DNA of 49,623 bases from Minisyncoccota bacterium (GCA_003173865.1 PJMF01000025.1:1-49623); one strand, 5' to 3'; positions 14,145 through 23,273 are shown, numbered from the stretch's first letter. Notes: generated by a model not told the origin, from the letters alone. Numbers and translations are program-made.

Positions 14145-15004
14145 ACGACTCCTTTTTTAAAATTTATAAATTTTATAATAAACGAACGAAAAAAAGATGG
14201 ATACTTATTTCGATAATGTTTATCGTAATATTGTAGCATCGTATCGTAAAAATGCGCAGACGTTTTTTTGACTACTTTGTTGTTTTTATTTGCTAGGCCA
14301 GATTGATATTTATGATGAATAATAACAGATTCCGGAAAATAGACAATTGAGTACCCCGCTTCCCGAAAACGTTTGCACCAATCTAAATCTTCGGCATACA
14401 TAAAGAACTGTTCGTCTAGCAAACCCACTGTATTTATCGCACTCGTGCGGACCAGCATTGCGGCGCCACTACACGCATCAATGAAGTGAGTGTGGGAAAG
14501 ATTTTTATATGTTTGATGATATTGCCCGAAAACTGGAATAAATGGCAACGCTTTCTCAAGTTTTGTGAAGTAAGTAAGTGAGGCCCATGGTGTTGGTTCT
14601 CCGCGGTGACTTGCCCAATCGAGGTGTCCATCGGACAGATTTAATCGAGGTGTCATCACCGCAACTTTCGGATGACTTTCCATATAAGCGAGCATCTTGT
14701 CCAAGTGCGTAGCAGCCGTAAACTGAGTGTCTGAATTAAGGAGCATGACATACTCAGTTTTGACGAGACGTAGCGCGACATTGTTGCCTGCGGCAAAACC
14801 GAGATTTTTTTCCAGTTCAATAATCTCTAGAAAAGGAAACTCTTCTTTTATGTGATGCAGGGAACGATCCGCACTGCCATTGTCGACGACTATTACTTTT
14901 GTCTCTATTTTCGATTGATGAAGGTGGTGGGCGTAAATCGATGCTACAGCTTCACGAACTAAATCTGGCGTATTGTAGTTGAGAATGACAAGTGTGACGT
15001 TCAT
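14141..15004 (-). CDS. GT2 family glycosyltransferase (rhamnosyltransferase-like)
   Basis: 287 aa. GT-A fold: TLVILNYNTPDLVREAVASI, VIVVDNGSADRS, LLNSDTQF (metal-binding DXD-like), a central GAAMLVR and FMYAEDLDWCKRFREAGY. These match the WbbL/RfbN-like GT2 subgroup often annotated as rhamnosyltransferase; the donor is unproven. ATGA overlaps with both neighbours. Confidence 0.9.
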   Translation of the reverse strand: MNVTLVILNYNTPDLVREAVASIYAHHLHQSKIETKVIVVDNGSADRSLHHIKEEFPFLEIIELEKNLGFAAGNNVALRLVKTEYVMLLNSDTQFTAATHLDKMLAYMESHPKVAVMTPRLNLSDGHLDWASHRGEPTPWASLTYFTKLEKALPFIPVFGQYHQTYKNLSHTHFIDACSGAAMLVRTSAINTVGLLDEQFFMYAEDLDWCKRFREAGYSIVYFPESVIIHHKYQSGLANKNNKVVKKTSAHFYDTMLQYYDKHYRNKYPSFFRSFIIKFINFKKGVV

Positions 15005-16188
15005 ATGGCTTTATAAATACTGTCCAGCTTGTGGGCTATAGTTTTCCAGTCGTACTTGGCGCGCGTAAACTTCTTACCATTACTGCTCAGTTTTTCTTGG
15101 AGTTTTTGATCATTGAGAACGCGTACGGTCAGCTCCGCCAACTTTTCCGCCGTGTTTCCGATAAGCACGTGTTCCCCATGCGTTACTCCCAGTCCTTCAA
15201 CAGCTAAACTCGTTGCCACAATTGGAGTTCCCGCGGCCATGGCTTCGAGTACTTTGTAACGAGTTCCCTTCCCACTAAATACGGGAGCAACTAACACGTG
15301 TGCTTGTGTAAACGCGTCGCGAATGTCGGGAATTCCTCCAGTAATCGTAATTGAAGTGTCTTTCTGTTGATACTCAAAAATTTGTTTCGTGGGAGCGTTT
15401 CCAACAATCCAGAGTTTTGCGCCCAGTAACTTTTCTTTAATTTTAGGCCACACTTCTTGCACCAGAAAGTTCACTGCTTCTACATTTGGCAACCAATTAA
15501 ATGTGCCGACTGACAGGACAGTTGGTGCATCTGGTAAATTTCGTTTTTTCTCATCAAACCATTCCACGTCGACACCATTCGAAACTACTTCAATTTTTGT
15601 TGAATCGCCTATTTTTGCCGCAATAAATTGTTTATCTTCTTCGCTCATGGTAATGAGCGTATTACAGCTGCGCCAATAAAACTCTTCCCATTTTTTAATT
15701 TTATTAATGTCGATTTTGAGGAGACTTTTCAAAAAAGGAATTTTTAATCTGTCCGCAAAACTTTCATATCCTAAGTACTCGATCGTTTGTTCGACTAAAA
15801 TAATCGGAGTCGTGGTTTGTGGAATATGTGGCATCATGTAAAAAGTCTCAGCATGAATTAAGTCATAACTTCCTTTGGCCAGTTCCTTTTGAATTGCTTT
15901 ACGTGTTTCTGGTACATGGTTTCTGATCACTAAAAAAGGATAAGAAGAAAATGCGGTGTGAAAAATGTTTGACGCGGTAAACGGTTTTTTGGAGCGTTTA
16001 AAAACTTGTACTTTGTGACAGTACTTTTCAAGTTCAGGAATGTATTGACGTTCTGACTCTTCTTTAATTAAAGCAAAAAGAGTGACTTCATGTGTGTTTG
16101 CGAGTTTTTTGAGTAAGTTATACGTGCGAATCTGGCCGCCAGACAACAAGGGGTACGGCAAGTATGGCGTTAACATTAAAATTTTCAT
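15001..16188 (-). CDS. GT4 family glycosyltransferase
   Basis: 395 aa. The N-terminus ILMLTPYLPYPLLSGGQIRTYNLL and the C-terminal VLSVGTFNWLPNVEAVNFL, GKGTRYKVLEAMAAGTPIVATS are typical of the glycosyltransferase group with a first conserved Gly-Gly loop (SGGQIR). Donor and acceptor unknown. It overlaps the GT2 gene by 4 nt. Confidence 0.9.
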   Translation of the reverse strand: MKILMLTPYLPYPLLSGGQIRTYNLLKKLANTHEVTLFALIKEESERQYIPELEKYCHKVQVFKRSKKPFTASNIFHTAFSSYPFLVIRNHVPETRKAIQKELAKGSYDLIHAETFYMMPHIPQTTTPIILVEQTIEYLGYESFADRLKIPFLKSLLKIDINKIKKWEEFYWRSCNTLITMSEEDKQFIAAKIGDSTKIEVVSNGVDVEWFDEKKRNLPDAPTVLSVGTFNWLPNVEAVNFLVQEVWPKIKEKLLGAKLWIVGNAPTKQIFEYQQKDTSITITGGIPDIRDAFTQAHVLVAPVFSGKGTRYKVLEAMAAGTPIVATSLAVEGLGVTHGEHVLIGNTAEKLAELTVRVLNDQKLQEKLSSNGKKFTRAKYDWKTIAHKLDSIYKAI

Positions 16189-16195
16189 AACAGGA

Positions 16196-17671
16196 CTATT
16201 TTACACTGCGTGTCAGATCAAGAATAATGTACTCAGAAGTTTTTTGAACGGTTGTATATTTCTGTTCCAAAGTGCGCGCTTCATTATCATATGTTGTAGT
16301 GACGTAGTACTGCGCACCTTGTTTGATCTTTTTATCTATTTCATTTCCGATTGGCCAACCAGTGCGATTTGTCTGAAATAAAAAGGCTGTGTCACCTTGA
16401 TAAGGAGCAATGACTCGCGCATTCGGTGGAGTAAATTGATCAACTGCTTTTCCTGCCGAAACAATTGCTGGATTATTAATATTGTAGTACCCGCTCACTT
16501 CGTACCAAGAAAAATATGCCATCAAACACAGTACAAGCAAGGCAACGGGATAAATAACAACTGGAAGAGCATATTCTTTAGAGAGCTTGAGGATGGACCA
16601 CATTCCTCTGCCTAAAAGGACTGAGATCATTGGAGTGAGCATGTATTGATAGTAATCATGCTGGACATTTCCGGTGGCGATGACAACTAAATAGCCAAAC
16701 ATACATAGCGTCCATGTCCACGTGACGACATCAAAAAAGGAAAATTGTTTTTTAGTCTTTGTTATTACAAAGCCAAGAAAGAAAAAAACCGTTCCCCAAT
16801 AGCCGAGAATTAATCGACCCAATCGGTCGGCGAAGATCCAACGCCACCACGCTGGGCGCAAACGGATCCCATTTCCATTAAATAGCCAGTCTGAAGCTGG
16901 AATTCCACTTGGGAAGTGGGTAATCCAAGTTCTCCACCACATGAGTGGCACAAAGGTCGCTGCTAAGACGATCCACAACTCAACGTGCTTGAGTGATTTA
17001 AACTTCAACTGATACAGTGCTAACACTACCAACACAGGAACTAAAAAAATTGCGACGGGTTTCAAGAGCAATGCGAGTGCAAAACTCAAAAAAGTGATGA
17101 TAGTCCAAAAAACTTGTCTCAGCAGAGCTTTTGTCTTAATTGCATATACCCATTCTAAAAATCCTAACATCGCAACCATTTCTGCCATCACTAAACCAGC
17201 TTCCGGAAGCGCTGTGCGAGAGTAGTAGACAGTGTATGGAAGAGCTGCAAAAACTATTGCACTCAGAAATGAAACGGTCTTGTCCTTACTGACGCGAAAA
17301 GTAAAAGTGTACAGCGCTACTAATGTAATTAACGAAAAACCGATCGAGAATAAACGTGACACAACGACGATATTTAAACTTGGTTTCCAACGAATAACTT
17401 GCGCGATGACGTAATTTATAATCGGAAACTCAACCATTCGATAGCCCTCGAGATTATCTTTGCCACTGGGAATGTTCGAGAGATCCTGGAAATGTGGATA
17501 CAGAATTGGGTAGTTATGTTTTACAAACTCTCTGGTTACCGATACCGTGTCTGCTTGTCGCCAACTGTGCCAATCTGCTAAAGGAGTTGAAAGTTTATAA
17601 AGGCGAAATACAAGAGCGATGACGAGAGCAAAGGAAAGCAGCAAAAAATGGGACGTCAACACCCGTTTCAT
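16196..17671 (-). CDS. GT-C membrane glycosyltransferase (GT39/ArnT-like)
   Basis: 491 aa with about ten hydrophobic segments. The first extracytoplasmic loop carries DWHSWRQADT, where the acidic residue of GT-C enzymes is expected, and the second has EFPIINYVIAQVI. Such enzymes use polyprenyl-phosphate sugars on the outer face of the membrane. The C-terminal part (about residues 400-491) is soluble. It overlaps the O-antigen ligase gene by 4 nt (ATGA), suggesting coordinated action on flipped glycan. Confidence 0.8.
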   Translation of the reverse strand: MKRVLTSHFLLLSFALVIALVFRLYKLSTPLADWHSWRQADTVSVTREFVKHNYPILYPHFQDLSNIPSGKDNLEGYRMVEFPIINYVIAQVIRWKPSLNIVVVSRLFSIGFSLITLVALYTFTFRVSKDKTVSFLSAIVFAALPYTVYYSRTALPEAGLVMAEMVAMLGFLEWVYAIKTKALLRQVFWTIITFLSFALALLLKPVAIFLVPVLVVLALYQLKFKSLKHVELWIVLAATFVPLMWWRTWITHFPSGIPASDWLFNGNGIRLRPAWWRWIFADRLGRLILGYWGTVFFFLGFVITKTKKQFSFFDVVTWTWTLCMFGYLVVIATGNVQHDYYQYMLTPMISVLLGRGMWSILKLSKEYALPVVIYPVALLVLCLMAYFSWYEVSGYYNINNPAIVSAGKAVDQFTPPNARVIAPYQGDTAFLFQTNRTGWPIGNEIDKKIKQGAQYYVTTTYDNEARTLEQKYTTVQKTSEYIILDLTRSVK

Positions 17672-19359
17672 TTTTTCACCTTTTTCTTTGTGATTGTTGA
17701 AACAGGAATGACTTTGAGCATTACGTTATAACTAATCAAGATGCCGGCAAGTCCCCAAAATGTTAATGCTACTTTTGAAGAAGCAAAGACATCAATGTAG
17801 ATTGCGTTTAAGAGAAGGCCAATAGTTCCACTAAATACTCCAATACTTAATGCTTTATCTAACATGTCACCCTTTTTATAGCCAAGATATGAAGTGTAAA
17901 GCACTACAGCCACACAACCATAAAATGTAATAAAGCCCAGTAATCCCGTCTCACCTAATGTGCGTAGGAAGTTGTCATCAGTGCTATCGGCTTCGGTAAA
18001 CTGGTCATTTGTCGCTTTATTGAGCGTTGCATATCCTTTTCCAAGTAAAGGATTCGATTCAAAGCCTTTAATTGCATTTGGCCACAGCGTATCTAGGCGA
18101 ATACCCATAGACAAACCATATTTAATAGCATTATCAGAATAAGTACGTGGCACTTCAGTTGGTTTATATGTGGTGACGCCGTTTGCCGAAGTGGTTGCGA
18201 CTAATTGAATATCTGGTATGTTTTTGTAGACATCTGCGGGTCGGTTGGCGGGCTTAGTTGTTTCAGGAACTTGATCAGTTGGTGTCAAAATACCTAGTTG
18301 AATGGCTTCATCAGTTGAGATTGCCCCTGGTGGTGGTGTAGCTGCCGCAATGACAGTTTCCGAACGTTTACCCATCAGATAGTCAGTGAAATCCTTACGA
18401 TCCTTATTTAGAGCATGGTAGGCATTGTGAACTGTTGGATTTGTATCAATGATCTGAGAAAGTCGCTCTGATAAATCAGCGCCAAACACCACAAATAAAA
18501 TTGTTGAAAACCCAAACACAAAAATTGTTCTGCTAAAAATAAACAGCAAACGATCACGCCACTCTTTTCTAACTAAGGAAGTAAAGAGAATCACTAAAAA
18601 GAGTGAACCAAGAAAAGCCACAAAAGATGAGCGTGACGCACTCTCAATGATGAGCCAAGTGCCAATCCAAAATGATGCGTGAAAAAAATACTTTGCCCGT
18701 CGATCTCTAACTTGATATGCAATTGCTAATAAAAGAGGAAGCGCGATGACTAAGTATGCTGCCATATCGTAGTGGCCAGCAAAAGTTGATTGCACTCTGG
18801 CATGTGGGGTTAAGTAAAGACGCACGCCTTTACTGAACTCCCGGTTCATCGTTGAGTACACCGGCCAGTACCAATACTTCTGCCCATACCCATACACACT
18901 CACACCAATCACCGTTAACGCGAAGATACTGATCAAAACCAGAACGTCCCGGCGCTTTTTGACTGCTCCAAACAAAATAAAGAAAAAGGAAAAATACTCT
19001 AAGTATCTAAAAAAATGTAAAGCACTTTTTTCGACATGAAGTGGTTGAAGTGGGATAGTATGAGTAATAAAAATTGCAGAGAGTAACGATAAGAAACTGA
19101 CGACACTATATGCCAAGATTGCCCAAAACATCCATGATTTCCACGCAACTTTCTTTCTAAGAACTTGAATAGCCCAAACGACGACGGTAAAAAGCAAAAC
19201 AAAATCCTCAAGGCGTACTCTAACGATATACTGTTCAATTGGACTCCAGACAGGAATTTTGGGATATAACGGAATAAAAGCAAGCAAAAAGCCCGCTAAA
19301 ATGAGTAAGATGTGTTCGTCGAGCCAATGGAGCAGTTTTGGCATAAATGCGGACTTCAT
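17668..19359 (-). CDS. O-antigen ligase family protein (WaaL/Wzy_C)
   Basis: 563 aa polytopic protein with about a dozen membrane segments. Wzy_C hallmarks: SASRSSFVAFLGSLFL near 240-255, NAIKGFESNPLLGKG near 428-442 and DDNFLRTLGETGLLG near 461-475. It would polymerise lipid-linked glycan or transfer it to an acceptor outside the cytoplasm. Odd feature: the large loop (about 300-425) contains a Thr/Pro/Ala-rich insertion (about 333-405). This is the only Wzy/WaaL candidate in the window, so it may serve the products of both flippases. Confidence 0.9.
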   Translation of the reverse strand: MKSAFMPKLLHWLDEHILLILAGFLLAFIPLYPKIPVWSPIEQYIVRVRLEDFVLLFTVVVWAIQVLRKKVAWKSWMFWAILAYSVVSFLSLLSAIFITHTIPLQPLHVEKSALHFFRYLEYFSFFFILFGAVKKRRDVLVLISIFALTVIGVSVYGYGQKYWYWPVYSTMNREFSKGVRLYLTPHARVQSTFAGHYDMAAYLVIALPLLLAIAYQVRDRRAKYFFHASFWIGTWLIIESASRSSFVAFLGSLFLVILFTSLVRKEWRDRLLFIFSRTIFVFGFSTILFVVFGADLSERLSQIIDTNPTVHNAYHALNKDRKDFTDYLMGKRSETVIAAATPPPGAISTDEAIQLGILTPTDQVPETTKPANRPADVYKNIPDIQLVATTSANGVTTYKPTEVPRTYSDNAIKYGLSMGIRLDTLWPNAIKGFESNPLLGKGYATLNKATNDQFTEADSTDDNFLRTLGETGLLGFITFYGCVAVVLYTSYLGYKKGDMLDKALSIGVFSGTIGLLLNAIYIDVFASSKVALTFWGLAGILISYNVMLKVIPVSTITKKKVKK

Positions 19360-20276
19360 TTTATCATGTCCTTAAAGATTGTGGCGTAGATCTTCGCTTT
19401 TTCTGGTTTGTTTATGATAGATTTAAAGAGAATAACTCGAAGAAAACATCCTGATCTCAGCAAAAACTTTAAGTAACTCATTTGCCAGAGGGGCTTGTGT
19501 TTGGACCAGATGTAGAGATAGCCTTTAAATTCACCCATAATGGCGTTTGCAGATGACGAACTTGCGCTGCCGATATGTGTGATAACTGCTTGAGGCTGAA
19601 TTTCTATGAGCCAGTGATGGTCACGTGCACGCATACAAAACTCAACGTCTTCGCCGTACATAAAAATGTTTTGGTCTAAAAGACCAACTTCATCAAAGAC
19701 AGTTTTTCTGACCATCATCGCTGTGCCACCAACCCAATCTTTATTCCTTATTTGTTGATCGCTGACATTGAAGCCAGTGTGTTGTGTTGAGGGAAGAAGT
19801 TTTTTAACGAGTGGTAAGTCGTCAATCATTAGCATGTGGAGCGCAATCGAAAATAAAGTGGGAAAAGAACCCCCTTGAGCTTGCGGTGTTCCATCTCGAT
19901 TAATTAGCGAAGCCGACAAAACTCCCACATGCGGATTTTTTTCGAGATACTCAATCATTTTAGTGAGAGTGTGTTCGTGAACGATAGTGTCGGAGTTCAG
20001 GAGAAGAATATATTGGCCTTGTGCTGTCGCAATTGCTTGATTATTTGCGCGCGCAAAACCAAGATTTTCTTGATTGACCAAAAGCTTGATGGGCCAGGTT
20101 TTGCACAACTCTTTTACTGCCGCGACGCTGTCATCTTGCGAATTATTATCTACCACAAAAACTTCAGTGTGGTTCTTTAACGTCTCTGAACGATCAATTT
20201 GAGTTTTGACCGAATGCAGAGTTTGAAGCGTCAGATTTTTAGTATTATAGGAAACAATAATAATTGAAAGCAGCAT
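19356..20276 (-). CDS. GT2 family glycosyltransferase
   Basis: 306 aa. LSIIIVSYNTKNLTLQTL, VFVVDNNSQDDSV, LLLNSDTIV, GGTAMMVRK and FMYGEDVEFCMRAR place it in the same GT2 subgroup as the 14141 gene. A C-terminal amphipathic stretch (LKFLLRSGCFLRVILFKS) may bind the membrane. It overlaps the ligase gene by 4 nt and begins 7 nt after the acyltransferase stop. Confidence 0.9.
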   Translation of the reverse strand: MLLSIIIVSYNTKNLTLQTLHSVKTQIDRSETLKNHTEVFVVDNNSQDDSVAAVKELCKTWPIKLLVNQENLGFARANNQAIATAQGQYILLLNSDTIVHEHTLTKMIEYLEKNPHVGVLSASLINRDGTPQAQGGSFPTLFSIALHMLMIDDLPLVKKLLPSTQHTGFNVSDQQIRNKDWVGGTAMMVRKTVFDEVGLLDQNIFMYGEDVEFCMRARDHHWLIEIQPQAVITHIGSASSSSANAIMGEFKGYLYIWSKHKPLWQMSYLKFLLRSGCFLRVILFKSIINKPEKAKIYATIFKDMIK

Positions 20277-20283
20277 AGCGATC

Positions 20284-20892
20284 TCACTGAAACCAGCGGG
20301 CTCTTCCCAATTTATAGTGCAGATCTCCTAATTTACGCATGCCGATCGGCTGTGCTGGCACGCCACCCACAATTTGCAGAGGTGCAACATCCTTTGTAAC
20401 AACTGCACCTGCGGCAATGACGGCGCCTTTACCGACTTTTACTCCTGGGAGCACAATTGCATTTGGCCCAATAAAAACATAATCTTCAACGTAATTATCT
20501 ATCTCGATGGCGTGAAAATCTTCATTCTGGATATCATGTTGCGAGTTAAAAATCATTGCCCCCGTTGCAATATCAACGTGATTACCGATATAAAGTTTTG
20601 CTCTTCCGTCAAGTACAACTCGTTCGCCAATAATTGTATCTTCCCCAATGGAAATGTTACGTGGATCGTACACTCTTACTCGCATGTGAAGTGTGGAGCC
20701 TTGGCCAATTTTCATTCCCGCAAGCCGGTAAAAAAAACGGCGAACATGGTGCACTGGTGTTTCAGCAACTCCCCACCATAAGAAGCCTGTCACAAATTCT
20801 AACCAAATCGACGCGAATCTGGATTGAATCTTCTTTTTTGTCTCAGCACTTGAAAGTACATTCCCGTCTTTGTCTTTAAATGGAGTCATCAT
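20284..20892 (-). CDS. Left-handed beta-helix acyltransferase (WcaF-like)
   Basis: 202 aa. Hexapeptide repeats run from about residue 60 to 180 (IGEDTIIGERVVLDG; YVFIGPNAIVLPGVKVGKGAVIAAGAVV), with the end GGVPAQPIG typical of maltose/galactoside-type and colanic-acid O-acetyltransferases; the His in NSQHDI is a catalytic candidate. It would O-acetylate a sugar using acetyl-CoA. It is the first gene of the minus-strand glycan operon, with a TATACT box 7 nt before the ATG. Confidence 0.9.
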   Translation of the reverse strand: MMTPFKDKDGNVLSSAETKKKIQSRFASIWLEFVTGFLWWGVAETPVHHVRRFFYRLAGMKIGQGSTLHMRVRVYDPRNISIGEDTIIGERVVLDGRAKLYIGNHVDIATGAMIFNSQHDIQNEDFHAIEIDNYVEDYVFIGPNAIVLPGVKVGKGAVIAAGAVVTKDVAPLQIVGGVPAQPIGMRKLGDLHYKLGRARWFQ

Positions 20893-20899
20893 GTTGAAC

Positions 20900-20905
20900 A
20901 GTATA
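20900..20905 (-). promoter_or_regulatory. -10 box of the 20892-9777 glycan operon
   Basis: The minus strand reads TATACT, 7 nt, then the acyltransferase ATG; apparent leaderless start. No good -35 found. Confidence 0.55.
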
Positions 20906-20942
20906 CAAAATGACTCGACAAATGAACATCGTGAAAGACTAT

Positions 20943-21227
20943 CTATCTTTTAAGGGGTGAGAGGTTGAGTAACGTTTCGATCCGATCAATTCGTTTTGAT
21001 AGATAATGAATGTCTTGTTCAGAAATAGCAGCGAGATCTGTGTGTAATTCCAGCAAATGTTGGAAAGCGTTTTGTAGTTTTCGTTCAGATTTTCTTGATA
21101 GAATAGATTCTTTGTGAAGTGTGTTCAGCTGGTATTGTTGATGTTTTAATTCATGAGTTCCTTTCTCAATTGCTTCTTCCATTTCAAGAAGAGCAAATCT
21201 CGATTGATAAAGTTGCTGATCGTTCAT
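20943..21227 (-). CDS. Small helical (coiled-coil) protein of unknown function
   Basis: 94 aa from the ATG at 21227. I prefer this start over 21269 because TACCAT lies 6 nt upstream and the extra 14 residues look like read-through of upstream DNA. The sequence is rich in Glu, Gln, Leu and Lys (LLEMEEAIEKGTHELKHQQY, later YLSKRIDRIETLLNL), predicting long amphipathic helices; there is no membrane segment or signal. No family was recognised. The neighbouring 21308 gene makes a similar small helical protein. Confidence 0.6.
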   Translation of the reverse strand: MNDQQLYQSRFALLEMEEAIEKGTHELKHQQYQLNTLHKESILSRKSERKLQNAFQHLLELHTDLAAISEQDIHYLSKRIDRIETLLNLSPLKR

Positions 21228-21233
21228 AAGCCG

Positions 21234-21239
21234 ATGGTA
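21234..21239 (-). promoter_or_regulatory. -10-like box of the 20943-21227 gene
   Basis: The minus strand reads TACCAT, 6 nt (cggctt), ATG. Same geometry as the murE start; the hexamer is a weaker match. Confidence 0.4.
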
Positions 21240-21276
21240 CGATGCAAACTGTAGGAAAAACCGTAACAAGAATGTA

Positions 21277-21300
21277 AGAGTCTGTTTGCAAACAGACTCT
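21277..21300. terminator. Perfect 24-nt palindrome, probable terminator of the 21308 gene
   Basis: AGAGTCTGTTTG is followed directly by its reverse complement, giving a 10-bp stem with a TGCA loop. On the minus strand it lies 7 nt after the stop of the 21308-21550 gene and is followed by TTACATTCTT, a modest U-tract. An operator role for the downstream gene cannot be excluded. Confidence 0.6.
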
Positions 21301-21307
21301 AAGAATT

Positions 21308-21550
21308 TTATGACGAGGCCAAAGCAATTAACTTGGTTTGAGTTGCTTCAAGATGCAAGATATAGAGATGTAAACGGGTAAATTCTTTGTGTAACTGTGA
21401 GCCTTGCCATCTTTTTTCAGACTGAAATACCACAAACTCTTTTAGGAGCGACTCAAAGTCTTTGAGCTGAAGATTTAATCGATTTTCGACTTCATCATAC
21501 TCATGAATGAACTCTTGAACTAGTAAATGATATGGCTTGAATTTTCTCAT
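21308..21550 (-). CDS. Small helical protein of unknown function
   Basis: 80 aa from the ATG at 21550, which has AAAGGAG 4 nt upstream, the best Shine-Dalgarno in the region; the upstream start at 21574 is unlikely. The sequence (RKFKPYHLLVQEFIHEYDEV onward) predicts helices with many charged residues and no membrane segment. No family was recognised. It lies just after ruvB but has its own promoter inside an inverted repeat, so it is probably regulated separately. Confidence 0.65.
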   Translation of the reverse strand: MRKFKPYHLLVQEFIHEYDEVENRLNLQLKDFESLLKEFVVFQSEKRWQGSQLHKEFTRLHLYILHLEATQTKLIALASS

Positions 21551-21572
21551 TGTGCTCCTTTGTTTAAGTAAC

Positions 21573-21610
21573 AATGAGCAATTCTACTATAGAAAGATTA
21601 AATTCTCATT
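21573..21610 (-). promoter_or_regulatory. Promoter of the 21308 gene inside an inverted repeat
   Basis: AATGAGCAATT (21573-21583) and AATTCTCATT (21601-21610) form an inverted repeat (one extra base) around a minus-strand TATAGT -10 (21586-21591). A repressor bound to the repeat would cover the promoter. The repeat also spans the ruvB stop codon. Confidence 0.4.
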
Positions 21611-22607
21611 AAATTGGATATTTAATCTGCAAGTGAGCATATGCTTCAGGGGAAATGACTCGACCTTGTGGAGTTCTTTTGATAAAGCCAATTTGGATTA
21701 AGTAAGGTTCAAGCACTTCTTCAATCGTACCTGGATCTTCGCTGAGCGTAGCAGCAATAGTAGTTAATCCAACTGGACCACCGTGATGCTTCTCGATAAT
21801 TAACTGCAAAAAACGTCGGTCAGAATCATCAAGGCCAAGCGTGTCTACCGTCAATAAATTGAGTGCATCTCGTACATTCTCGGCAGAAATCACTCCGTCA
21901 TGTTTGACTTGGGCAAAATCGCGAACGCGTTTTAATAACTTGAGCGCGATACGCGGTGTGCCACGAGATCTTTTCGCCACTTCGAGTGCACTTGCATCAT
22001 CAAGTTCGATATCTAGTTTTTGCGCCGCTTTCTGCAGAATGATCTTCATCTTTTCTGGTTCGTAGTAACGCATTCGATGAATGACACCAAATCGATCTCG
22101 GAAAGGTCCGGTTAACGCTCCAAAGCGTGTTGTGGCTCCAACTAAAGTAAAGCGTGGCAAATCCAGGCGAAGAGTTCGGGCTGAAGGACCTTTTCCAATC
22201 ACGATATCAAGTGCAAAATCTTCCATTGCTGGATAAAGTGTTTCTTCGACGGCTTTGGGGAGGCGATGAATTTCATCTATAAAAAGCACATCTCCAGTTT
22301 GTAAATTAGTCAAAATTGCAGCTAAATCTCCAGTTTTTGCCAGCGCTGTTCCGGAAGTTACTTTGATGTTTGTTCCCATTTCTTTTGCAATTAAATGAGC
22401 AAGCGTGGTTTTCCCCAATCCAGGTGGGCCATATAATAAAATGTGATCAATCACGTCTTTTCGTTCGCGTGCTGCTTGGATCGCGATTCTCAAAGATTCC
22501 TTGACGTGGTCTTGACCATAAAAATCATTCCAATCAGCAGCACGTAAGGAAACAAATAATGCTTCTTCTTCGTTAGTGGTTGGAGATTGAAAGGTAAAAT
22601 CTGTCAT
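21609..22607 (-). CDS. ruvB: Holliday junction branch-migration helicase RuvB
   Basis: 332 aa, full length. AAA+ ATPase: Walker [14 protein letters not shown], Walker [13 protein letters not shown], sensor segment [20 protein letters not shown] with the arginine finger region, and a C-terminal winged helix ([41 protein letters not shown]). It forms hexameric rings that drive branch migration with RuvA. It starts 6 nt after the ruvA stop. Confidence 0.98.
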   Translation of the reverse strand: MTDFTFQSPTTNEEEALFVSLRAADWNDFYGQDHVKESLRIAIQAARERKDVIDHILLYGPPGLGKTTLAHLIAKEMGTNIKVTSGTALAKTGDLAAILTNLQTGDVLFIDEIHRLPKAVEETLYPAMEDFALDIVIGKGPSARTLRLDLPRFTLVGATTRFGALTGPFRDRFGVIHRMRYYEPEKMKIILQKAAQKLDIELDDASALEVAKRSRGTPRIALKLLKRVRDFAQVKHDGVISAENVRDALNLLTVDTLGLDDSDRRFLQLIIEKHHGGPVGLTTIAATLSEDPGTIEEVLEPYLIQIGFIKRTPQGRVISPEAYAHLQIKYPI

Positions 22608-22613
22608 ATTTTT

Positions 22614-23186
22614 TTAGGATTTTTGGCTAATGTGTCTAATACTTTGAGTGACGGCTTCTGCTGTCGTGATGTTTTCAATATCAACTACTTGAAGTGCTTG
22701 ATGAATAGCGGCTTCATCAAATCCCAGACTTTGTAATGCCAGTGTCACTTCTTGTCTTTGTGCAGAGAGGGGAGCTAAATCAAGTTCTTTGAGTTCACCG
22801 AGTTTTGTTCGTAAATCAATAATAATTTTCTGTGCTAGTTTTTTACCGATACGAGGTATAGAAGAAAAAAAGCTCGTATCCGCGTGTTGCACTGCATGAA
22901 TGACTTCACTCACTCCAGTGTTTAAAATGCTGAGCGCTGTTTTTGGTCCAACACCTGAAACATCAATTAAAAGGAGAAAAATTTCTCGATCTTGCTTAGT
23001 TGTAAAACCATAGAGTTCTAAAACTTCCTCGCGAACATGCGTGTAAATGAAAAGTTCTAATTCAGAAAGAGCAATGCTAGACAGCTTCACTTTTTCGCAC
23101 ACTTTGACTCCATATCCAACGCCATGTACTAAAAGAGTGAGACCATCTTTTTCTGGGATTGGTTTGCCGATTAAGTAGGAAATCAT
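22614..23186 (-). CDS. ruvA: Holliday junction protein RuvA
   Basis: 190 aa from the ATG at 23186 (MISYLIGKPI, the usual RuvA N-terminus); the ORF-track start at 23192 is a TTG two codons upstream. Domain I is an OB fold. The two helix-hairpin-helix motifs are LLLIDVSGVGPKTALSIL and FSSIPRIGKKLAQKIIIDL, and a C-terminal UBA-like domain III (LALQSLGFDEAAIHQAL) binds RuvB. It has its own extended -10 promoter in the gap after ruvC. Confidence 0.97.
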   Translation of the reverse strand: MISYLIGKPIPEKDGLTLLVHGVGYGVKVCEKVKLSSIALSELELFIYTHVREEVLELYGFTTKQDREIFLLLIDVSGVGPKTALSILNTGVSEVIHAVQHADTSFFSSIPRIGKKLAQKIIIDLRTKLGELKELDLAPLSAQRQEVTLALQSLGFDEAAIHQALQVVDIENITTAEAVTQSIRHISQKS

Positions 23187-23236
23187 ATACAATTACTACA
23201 TTCTTCTTTTTTCTTTTTCATTCGCAACACAATACT

Positions 23237-23245
23237 AGTGTATCA
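23237..23245 (-). promoter_or_regulatory. Extended -10 promoter upstream of ruvA
   Basis: The minus strand reads TG-A-TACACT in the 80-nt gap between ruvC and ruvA. The 11-mer GTGATACACTA is identical to the one before the 6293-7105 gene. The leader is about 43 nt and purine-rich. Confidence 0.5.
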
Positions 23246-23273
23246 CTTTATTTCATATAGTTTTTTTAAAATC

